Shown here piece after piece: positions 8,649-14,770 of a stretch of 64,000 nt of DNA. The stretch is from Sandaracinus sp. (GTDB lineage: Bacteria > Myxococcota_A > Polyangia > Polyangiales > Houyiibacteriaceae): contig JACKEH010000008.1 in assembly GCA_020633125.1 (NCBI GenBank), forward strand, positions 76,061 through 140,060. The letters are read 5' to 3'. Both the position numbers and the translations under genes were made by a program. Below the pieces are notes generated by a model. That model saw only the letters and a program-made list of their open reading frames with translations, made no database searches and was not told the DNA's origin. The number at the start of each line of letters is the position of its first letter. Within the stretch, counting starts at the first letter, position 1.

Positions 8649-9419
8649 CGCGGCGATTTCTTCCGCGACTTCCATTCGATGCTGACCAAAGCGGTGCAGG
8701 TCTACCGGGGCACCGAGAGCTACGTCTTCGACAAGAGCCCGACCTCGCAGCCCGAGTGCGTCACGGAGCAGGCCGGCGTCGAGGCGATGGCCTACCTCAT
8801 CACCAACCCCACCGAGGCGGGCATCTGCGAAGACCCGACGAAGTGGCCAGGCCTCTTCACGCGCGTCGAAGACGCCGGCCGTCGCCGCGTCGAGCGCTTC
8901 GCGAAGCCGGCGAAGCTTCGGCGCGAGGACGGCACCTACGTCTCGTTCCTCGACGCGGAGCTCTGGCCCGACTTCGTCGACCTGGAGCAAGAGCCTCTGT
9001 GCGATGCGCTCGCGGTCGACCCCGACGTGTGCGTCGAGCTCGTTCGCAGAGAGGTCGCGGCGCGCATCGCCGCGAAGCGCGAAGAGCAGAAGACGTCGGG
9101 ACGCGGCTTCGTCGGAGTGCTCCACGCGCTGCACCAGCGCGTGACCAAGCAGGCCGCCTCCTGGTGGATGCCCGAGACGCTCGACGGGAAGATTCGCCCA
9201 CGCGTCAAAGCGGGACGAGGTCAGGGGCCTGCACGCGCCCGAGCAATCGTCCGACTCTTCGCCTTCTGGGATGCGCACGAAGACGCCCGCAAACGCATCC
9301 TTGCCGGGGAGACCGACGTCGTGTTCCCCGCCGGCACCTTCCGCTGGCACCGCTTGTTCGGGTTCCCAAGAGAGGAACAGCAGGCCCACTTCTTCGAGAT
9401 GACGAGCGCTTTCGGATAG
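8649..9419 (+). pseudogene. 5'-truncated transposase copy
   Basis: Second copy of the Y1/RAYT-like gene created by the 1,033-bp duplication. The frame begins in GDFFRDFHSML and continues without a stop to the same C-terminus as the intact gene. It lacks the first about 100 residues, including the THYHLLF metal-binding motif. It keeps the NP-containing Tyr motif and could be translated from the internal ATG at 8679 as a 246-residue fragment, but it cannot be an active nuclease alone. Substitutions relative to the intact copy are mostly conservative or synonymous. Confidence 0.8.
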
Positions 9420-9607
9420 CGGGGGGGTCCCAGAGGCGCCCCTCGTCCCAACGCGCCGCGAGCGCGTGAGGGAGACGTGCGCCTTTCTCCTCGCGTCGAG
9501 AGCCTTCTCGACGTCGAGGCAGACGTGCGTCCGTCGCTCGGTGGGCTCGCGGTCAGTCGTGGTCGTCAGCGACGGACCGGAGCGCGAACGCGCGTGAGTT
9601 GCTCACG

Positions 9608-9631
9608 AAAAGCGGGCAAAGCGCGCCCGCT
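9608..9631 (+). terminator. Terminator-like hairpin, second copy
   Basis: Equivalent of the 8576-8600 hairpin: stem AGCGGGC / GCCCGCT around 9611-9630, with the flanking AAA/TTT pairs partly lost. Confidence 0.45.
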
Positions 9632-9681
9632 CTACTCGACCGGCTTTCTTTGGGTCCTTAGGTCCGGCGCGCGCACGCGCG

Positions 9682-9921
9682 CGCATCCTCCGCGCGTTCG
9701 TAGGCGCGCACGCAGGCGTCTCGTTCCTCGCCACCGAAGGTGGACGCTGGGGTCGCTACGTGGGCCCACACGTCGGTATCGCGTTCGTGGGGAAGTTCGG
9801 CATGGAGCTCACGGTCGGGGCCACACAGCGAGACTTCCGCGGCGAGGTTCCGGTGCCGAGCGGCCGCCTGGATGCGCAAGCGTCGCTTCACTTCTTCTTC
9901 CATCTGCAGAGCCCCCGATGA
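9682..9921 (+). pseudogene. Decapitated outer-membrane protein gene
   Basis: About 78 codons homologous to the C-terminal third of the protein at 12418-13068. Both have RAFxGAHAG, LATEGG, a WGxYVGP block and FGMExxVGA before the stop. The first two thirds, including signal peptide and start codon, are missing; the frame instead runs back into the R1/CG run that ends the transposase duplication. The stop codon overlaps the next ATG (ATGA, 9918-9921), as in the intact cassette. This is a remnant whose upstream part was lost in the rearrangement. Confidence 0.8.
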
Positions 9922-10622
9922 CCTCGACTCCCTTTCGCTGCGTGTGCGTGCTCCTCCTGCTGGCCGTCGGGTGCATCCACAACGACTATCGCCCGCGCCA
10001 CGACGTTCGGCGCCTCGTGCAGGAGCAGCTCGGATGCGACGACGTCCAGGTCGCGTTCACCCCGCCCAGCCCCTACGTCGACGACCCGGTGCCAGGCGAC
10101 CCACACGTCGATCTCGTCGCGTGGGGATGTGGGGCGGTCGCGCGTATGCGCTGCGACCTCCAACGCCCACGCGGAGGCACCTGCGTTCCCGACCCGACCT
10201 ACGAGGCCCCCGACGGTCCGGTGGCCGTCGTGAAGGTGCTCAGCCGCTACGCACGCACTCCCGAGCATCCCCACCGAGAGCACCTCGTGCTCGGCGACTC
10301 CGAGGTGATTCGCTCCGCGAGCCCTCGCGCGTTCGCCCTCCCCGTGCGACCGGGGCCCACCTCGTGGCGCTTCTCCAGCAGCCCCGTTCGCAGGCGCATC
10401 TACTGGTATCCGGACTACGAGAACGAGCGATGGCGCGAGGTCTCTCGGTCCGAGCTGGATCCAGGCTGCGGGCGGGACTTCGTGCTCGACGCGCAGGCGG
10501 GCGCGACCTACCGCGTCGAGCTGCAGTACGAGGGCCCGAATCGGTGCGAGGTGCGCTGCGCGCGCGAGGTTCCGACCGCTTCCGGCGTGATGCTCACCGC
10601 GTGTGAGGGGTTCTCGAGCTGA
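9918..10622 (+). CDS. Cassette lipoprotein, copy 1
   Basis: 234-residue lipoprotein: signal peptide ending in LLLLAVGC, then a mature domain with paired cysteines (QLGCDDVQVAF, AWGCGAVARMRC, CEVRCAREV, LTACEGF). It is a paralogue of 13065-13793, with the same cysteine positions and C-terminus. Its start overlaps the stop of the truncated membrane-protein gene, so it may have lost translational coupling and promoter. Envelope location is likely; molecular role unknown. Confidence 0.75.
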   Translation: MTSTPFRCVCVLLLLAVGCIHNDYRPRHDVRRLVQEQLGCDDVQVAFTPPSPYVDDPVPGDPHVDLVAWGCGAVARMRCDLQRPRGGTCVPDPTYEAPDGPVAVVKVLSRYARTPEHPHREHLVLGDSEVIRSASPRAFALPVRPGPTSWRFSSSPVRRRIYWYPDYENERWREVSRSELDPGCGRDFVLDAQAGATYRVELQYEGPNRCEVRCAREVPTASGVMLTACEGFSS

Positions 10623-10646
10623 ACGGGCCCATGGCACGCTCGACCC

Positions 10647-11093
10647 ATGGCGGACGAGTCGCACTTCATGGTCTTCATCTCCTCGGGTGTCGGCCTAGCG
10701 GACGCCGCGCAGGCACTTCGCGGCAGTTCATGGTTCGAGTCTGCCTCGACCGCTGCGGACGTGGACTTGGCGGTGCGAGCGACGGCGCCCAGCTCCTCAG
10801 GCGGCAGGGCCACTCCACGCCCCATGTTCCGCATCGGACTCTCCCTCGAACCTCACGTACGCCTCGAAGCCGAAGAGCTCGCGGAGGAGCACCAGATTCC
10901 CGAACTCGGTGCCTGTCATGCGCGCTTCGAGGTCTTCTTCGACGACCTCGAGGAAGTTCTGGACGAGAGCAACACACTCATCGAGCTGCAAGCCTTGTTG
11001 CAGGACCTCGCAAACGGCTTCGTCATCAACGCGTGGAACGGTTCGCTGACGCTTCCGGAAGGCGAGCCATGCACGTGTCCTCGCTGCCGCTGA
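10647..11093 (+). CDS. Hypothetical acidic protein
   Basis: 148 residues from the ATG at 10647, 24 bp after the previous stop. There is no signal peptide. It is acidic with helical segments (ARFEVFFDDLEEVLDESNTL) and a C-terminal CTCPRC that could bind metal. The size and acidity resemble immunity-type proteins of contact-dependent toxin loci, but that is only an impression. The CbrC-like gene follows 52 bp downstream. Confidence 0.55.
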   Translation: MADESHFMVFISSGVGLADAAQALRGSSWFESASTAADVDLAVRATAPSSSGGRATPRPMFRIGLSLEPHVRLEAEELAEEHQIPELGACHARFEVFFDDLEEVLDESNTLIELQALLQDLANGFVINAWNGSLTLPEGEPCTCPRCR

Positions 11094-11145
11094 AGCGCGT
11101 GCTTCGGTCGAGGCTCAACGCGCTGCAAAACGCTATCGTCGTTCG

Positions 11146-11730
11146 GTGACGTGCGCGGAGCCCGTCTCCCGCGTCTATCGCGAAGAAGAGACGGTCTGCG
11201 ACGCGTGCTTGCGTGAAGGCAAGGCCGCTCTGACGAAGGACACGGTCTTCGGGCTCGTCACGTGGGCCGACGCCGCACGTGGACGCACGGGTGGACTGCC
11301 CGACCTCTCGCTTCCGCCGCCGGCTCCTGCTCGCGTCTTCGAAATCGGCTCGAACGGTCGTGTGACCTTCGACCCCACCAAGCCCCCGGAGCCCGTGACG
11401 ACCAGACCTTGGAAGGAGCACGAGCTCGACTCGGCGGTGATGTTCGAGCTGCTGCGCACGCCGACGTACTCGACGTCGCAGGGGGATCAATGGCAGTTCG
11501 AGGGCCGAACGCCGATGATCTACGTCGGGCGTTGGGCCCAGGCCGAGTTCGATGCCCACGCACCCGATCGACGCGGCGAGCAGCTCTTCCGAGACGTCGT
11601 GGATTCGCCTCCGCCCGGACCGTGGACCGACTGGCTTGGTCCGACGGTGCGCGACCACGGCATCGGCGTGTACGTCTTTCGTAGTCAACGCTCCCCGGAA
11701 ACGTGGCGGGCGCACCACGACATGGACTGA
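11146..11730 (+). CDS. CbrC/UPF0167-like protein
   Basis: 194 residues from the GTG at 11146. Residues about 20-30 have the CDACLREGKAA pattern, and about 100-125 have ELLRTPTYSTSQGDQWQFEG. These match the CPWCIADGxA and RTPGxxxWQQExW motifs of the CbrC (colicin E2 tolerance) / UPF0167 family as I recall them. The family's usual N-terminal about 25 residues are shorter or different here. The frame stays open upstream into the end of the previous gene, so the true start is uncertain. It may be involved in stress or toxin tolerance. Confidence 0.55.
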   Translation: MTCAEPVSRVYREEETVCDACLREGKAALTKDTVFGLVTWADAARGRTGGLPDLSLPPPAPARVFEIGSNGRVTFDPTKPPEPVTTRPWKEHELDSAVMFELLRTPTYSTSQGDQWQFEGRTPMIYVGRWAQAEFDAHAPDRRGEQLFRDVVDSPPPGPWTDWLGPTVRDHGIGVYVFRSQRSPETWRAHHDMD

Positions 11731-11731
11731 G

Positions 11732-11985
11732 TCAACGGCGCCGCCCGACCCGCCGGGAAGCGGACTCCGCCTGAGCGAGCACCTTCTCGGCGAGCGTGAT
11801 GGCCCGCGTGAGCGCCCACGGGCCGCGCTCACGCACCTCGCGCGCAGCACGCACGTCCGGATGCTCCAGCACGACGTCGGCGAGCGCGTCGAGGTCCTCG
11901 TTCGTCGGCGCCTCACCGGCCGAGCACGCGAGGAGGATCCGTCGCGCTGCTTCTTGCCCCCCAAGTGCCCCCCGAGAGGGGTTAA
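11732..11985 (-). pseudogene. Headless ORF abutting tRNA remnant
   Basis: A frame with normal coding composition (RRILLACSAGEAPTNEDL through LAEKVLAQAESASRR) ends at 11732. It has no ATG or GTG at its left end; upstream it simply runs into the tRNA-Arg 3' remnant. It looks like the 3' part of a gene whose beginning was exchanged at an attachment site. In phage Mx8 of Myxococcus, attP lies inside the integrase gene, so a similar event is conceivable. No integrase motif is visible in this piece. Confidence 0.4.
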
Positions 11986-12000
11986 CTCCAACGCACGCCT

Positions 12001-12060
12001 CGGAAGAGGCGCGGCCTCCGGAGCCGAAGGTCAGTGGTTCGAATCCACTAGGGTCCGCCA
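12001..12060 (+). tRNA. tRNA-Arg(CCG) 3' remnant
   Basis: The sequence has an anticodon arm CGGC-CTCCGGA-GCCG (anticodon CCG), a perfect T arm AGTGG-TTCGAAT-CCACT and a 3' acceptor strand AGGGTCC-G-CCA. The matching 5' acceptor strand (GGACCCT) is absent upstream, and the anticodon stem has only four pairs. It is therefore a tRNA 3' end without its 5' half, the usual footprint of integration by a tyrosine recombinase at a tRNA gene. Confidence 0.6.
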
Positions 12061-12417
12061 ACCTCCGCCCGTCTCGTTCGAGATCGACGCGGACGCTCCG
12101 AAGATCACGCTCGCGCGACCCGCAAGCATCGTCCGATGTTCTCCCTCTTCGACGAAGGGTTCACTCGTCCCCCGAAGCGTTCGAGGCTCGCTACCTCACG
12201 CCGCTCGCGACACCGTGACACGCCAGATGCTCGCATACGGCGTGGTCGACGTCTGGCCTCTCGCGAGCGTGGGAGGGGACGTCGTCGGCCTGCGCGCGCA
12301 GCCGAATCGCGCGCTCGCTGACTGTCCGGAAGCACCGAGCTGCGTGTCCCTGGGCCAGCCGACACGCACGGGCTTGCTGGGCGCAACTGGCCCGCCTTCG
12401 GGCCGAAGCCCGGCGCC
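12061..12417. other. Spacer between tRNA remnant and cassette 2
   Basis: 357 bases. No ORF with a start and convincing composition is visible. A short frame ending in SPEAFEARYLTPLATP at 12218 looks like decayed coding sequence. A GC hairpin (GGCCCG-CCTT-CGGGCC, about 12389-12404) lies just before the next gene. Confidence 0.4.
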
Positions 12418-13068
12418 ATGCAGGCCCGGGCCCTTCTCTTCCTCCTCGGCGTCTCACTCGCGCCCACCACGACGCACGCACAACTCGCCGACCCGTGGAA
12501 CGTCGCGCCGCTCGTCTACCGAGTCGAGCCGGAAGCGCTCACGCCACGCCGAGACGAGCGTGGGTTCCACCGCGCGTTGCGACTTCACGTGGCGGCCGAC
12601 TTCCACCTCCCGGTCGTGGCTAACGTCGGGCGCGACGAGAACGACGACCAATGGGACCTCGCGGCCGGGGGCCACCTCGCACTCGAGATTCCGATCCTCG
12701 CGGTGCTCTCGGTCGGCGTGAGCGGCGGCTATCTGTGGTGGCGTTTCGGAGAAGACTTCCTCGACGATCACGACTCACTCCACGCATTCGAGGGCGGCAT
12801 CTTCGCGCGGGCGTTCGCCATCTCGGGGTCCTTTCGCGCGTTCCTCGGAGCGCATGCGGGCCTCGTCCACCTCGCGACCGAGGGTGGGCCGACCTGGGGC
12901 ACCTACGTCGGGCCCCAAGCCGGCATCCAGTTCGGGTCCACGTTCGGCATGGAGATCGCGGTCGGAGCGAGCTACCGACGCTTGCCCGACCGAGCGCCCA
13001 CCCCGCACGGCACGCTCGATCCCTACTTCACCTACGGCTTCTACTTTCTCTTGGAGCGCCCCCGATGA
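12418..13068 (+). CDS. Outer-membrane beta-barrel-like protein
   Basis: 216 residues with a cleavable signal peptide (QARALLFLLGVSLAPTTTHAQ). The mature part alternates short hydrophobic and aromatic strands (LALEIPILAVLSVGVSGGYLW, FGMEIAVGASYRR, YFTYGFYFLLERPR), typical of a small outer-membrane barrel. It ends in aromatic-rich strands. The stop overlaps the ATG of the following lipoprotein gene (ATGA at 13065), implying translational coupling. A second copy of this cassette, decapitated, is at 9682-10622. Confidence 0.7.
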   Translation: MQARALLFLLGVSLAPTTTHAQLADPWNVAPLVYRVEPEALTPRRDERGFHRALRLHVAADFHLPVVANVGRDENDDQWDLAAGGHLALEIPILAVLSVGVSGGYLWWRFGEDFLDDHDSLHAFEGGIFARAFAISGSFRAFLGAHAGLVHLATEGGPTWGTYVGPQAGIQFGSTFGMEIAVGASYRRLPDRAPTPHGTLDPYFTYGFYFLLERPR

Positions 13069-13793
13069 TTGGTCCCATCCGTTTCGCCTGCGCCGCCGCC
13101 CTGCTCGTCGGGTGCATTCGCGGAGAACATCGTCCGGCCCACGACGTGCGCACGCTCGTCGAGCGACAGCTCGGTTGTGGCGACGTGCAGGTCGCGTTCG
13201 CGCCACGAAGCCCGTACCGAGACGACCCGTTGACCGACGACCGCATCGACGTCGTGGCGTGGGGGTGTGGACAGGTCGCTCGCGTGCGCTGCACGCCCAG
13301 CGACCCACGCGGTGGGTGGTGCGAGGCGGACACCACGTACGAGCTACCGGAGTCCGAGTCGCTCGCCGTGGTGAAGGTGTTGGGTCGCTACGCTCGCCGC
13401 GAAGGGGTCGCACAACGCGAGCGCATCGTCGTCGACGGTGCCGAGCTGGTGCGTCCCGCCCGCTACGAGGCGGTCGCGATCCCCGTGCGCGCCGGGCATT
13501 CGCGTTGGACGCTCGACAGCCGACCCGTGACGGAGCGCGAGCACCACTACACGACCACCTCGAGACGAAGAGTCGGTAACCGCGAGTACGAGACGACCTA
13601 CTACCACACCCGCGTCGTGCGCGAGCTGGCGGTTGGCTGCGAGATCGCCTTCGCGCTCGACGCTTACCCAGGTGCGACCTACCGCATCGAGCTCGATTAC
13701 CATGGCCCCGATCGATGCGACGTTCGTTGTGCACGTGAAGTGGCGACCCCCGCGGGCATCCGACTCGCTGCCTGCGAGGGCTTCGGGAGCTGA
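13065..13793 (+). CDS. Cassette lipoprotein, copy 2
   Basis: 242-residue lipoprotein: signal peptide ending in CAAALLVGC, mature domain with the conserved cysteine pattern (QLGCGDVQVAF, AWGCGQVARVRC, CDVRCAREV, LAACEGFGS). It differs from copy 1 mainly by an insertion rich in Arg and Tyr (about residues 155-190). It is translationally coupled to the beta-barrel-like gene, so the two products may form an envelope complex. No known family recognised. Confidence 0.75.
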   Translation: MIGPIRFACAAALLVGCIRGEHRPAHDVRTLVERQLGCGDVQVAFAPRSPYRDDPLTDDRIDVVAWGCGQVARVRCTPSDPRGGWCEADTTYELPESESLAVVKVLGRYARREGVAQRERIVVDGAELVRPARYEAVAIPVRAGHSRWTLDSRPVTEREHHYTTTSRRRVGNREYETTYYHTRVVRELAVGCEIAFALDAYPGATYRIELDYHGPDRCDVRCAREVATPAGIRLAACEGFGS

Positions 13794-13986
13794 GCGCGAG
13801 CGCGCGACGCTCGCCGACGGCCCGGCGACGGATTCGTTCACCCACGTCGTAGAAGCCCGCTCACGCCTTGGCGAGATGCTCAGGCTCCACGAAGCGCTCC
13901 GCGCCGCGGCACGCTTCTTCGGCGGCGAGCACGCTTCGGACCACGAATCTGCGCCACTCCGTGGGTTCGACGCCTACTCTCCGCGG

Positions 13987-14475
13987 ATGCGAAGACTCAT
14001 CACCTGTTGGCTTCTGGCGGCCGCAACGGCCTGTGGCGACGACGACGGCCCCTCGACCGACCCGCAAGACGCGGGTATCGACGCGCAGACGGTCGACGCG
14101 GGCGGTGACCCGGTCGACGCCGGCGAGCCCGAGGCCGACGCGGGTAGCGATGTGGGAAGTGAGGACGCCGGTCCCCTCGATGCCGGCCCGCCCATCGCCT
14201 GCGCGTTCAACCGCGAGTGCCCCGACACGATGTTCTGCGATTCCGACGACTGCGACGAAGGGTGCTTCTGCAAACCCGGTGCGCGCGGAACCGGGGCCTT
14301 GGGAGACGACTGCACCTCGGGCAACCAATGCGCGAGCTCGATTTGCCTCGAAGGGCCGGGCGACGCGTTGATGTGCTCGATCGAATGCACGAACGCCGAG
14401 GACTGCTCGGACCCGCTTCCGAACTGCACCGACGTCGCGTTCGTCGGAAGCATCTGCGTGCGCGCGCCCGGCTGA
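13987..14475 (+). CDS. Lipoprotein with EGF/DSL-like Cys domain
   Basis: 162 residues from the ATG at 13987. The signal peptide MRRLITCWLLAAATAC is followed by an Asp/Ala-rich linker with repeated DAG. A compact Cys-rich domain (NRECPDTMFCDSDDCDEGC, GDDCTSGNQCASSICLEG, CSIECTNAEDCSD) follows. This Cys spacing is common in myxobacterial surface lipoproteins and suggests a disulphide-knotted adhesion or binding module. Monocistronic, with a strong terminator 14 bp downstream. Confidence 0.75.
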   Translation: MRRLITCWLLAAATACGDDDGPSTDPQDAGIDAQTVDAGGDPVDAGEPEADAGSDVGSEDAGPLDAGPPIACAFNRECPDTMFCDSDDCDEGCFCKPGARGTGALGDDCTSGNQCASSICLEGPGDALMCSIECTNAEDCSDPLPNCTDVAFVGSICVRAPG

Positions 14476-14488
14476 GCGACGAGCCGAA

Positions 14489-14522
14489 AAGGCGCTCCGA
14501 CGCAAGCGGGTCGGAGCGCCTT
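14489..14522 (+). terminator. Rho-independent-type terminator
   Basis: Perfect 13-bp stem AAGGCGCTCCGAC / GTCGGAGCGCCTT (14489-14501 and 14510-14522) with an 8-nt loop, beginning 14 nt after the lipoprotein stop. The downstream T run is short. Confidence 0.75.
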
Positions 14523-14770
14523 CGTGCGACGCCTGCCCTCGGCCGAAGCGTGGGCTTCCCCGCAGACGCGTTCGGACGAAGGGATGCGAAGCCACGTCGA
14601 GCACGCCTGCGCGGTCGGGAACCTTCTTTCGCGCGTGGCGGTGGCGGCGGGGTGGCGGACTTTCTGGCGTCCGGAGTGCCCTTCGAGGTTTTCGAAGGAC
14701 CGCTTTCCTCGAAGAAACGAGGACGACGCGCGCCCTCTCGGGCGGCACGCTCCGTGCGGTCGCCTGGCCC

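Larger units (their letters stand above)
7616..9681 (+). repeat. 1,033-bp direct tandem duplication
   Basis: Unit 1 (about 7616-8648) and unit 2 (about 8649-9681) align base for base with a constant offset of 1,033. For example, the internal ATG is at 7646 and 8679, and the TAG stop is at 8384 and 9417. Scattered substitutions separate the two. Each unit starts inside the transposase gene at CGCGGCGA, covers its 3' two thirds and about 230 bp of 3' flank with a hairpin, and ends in an R1 motif plus a CG run. The CG run next to CGCGGCGA at the internal junction suggests illegitimate recombination. Confidence 0.85.

Noticed and set aside
12001..12060. Functional tRNA-Arg
   Set aside because: The 5' acceptor strand is missing, so a cloverleaf cannot form.
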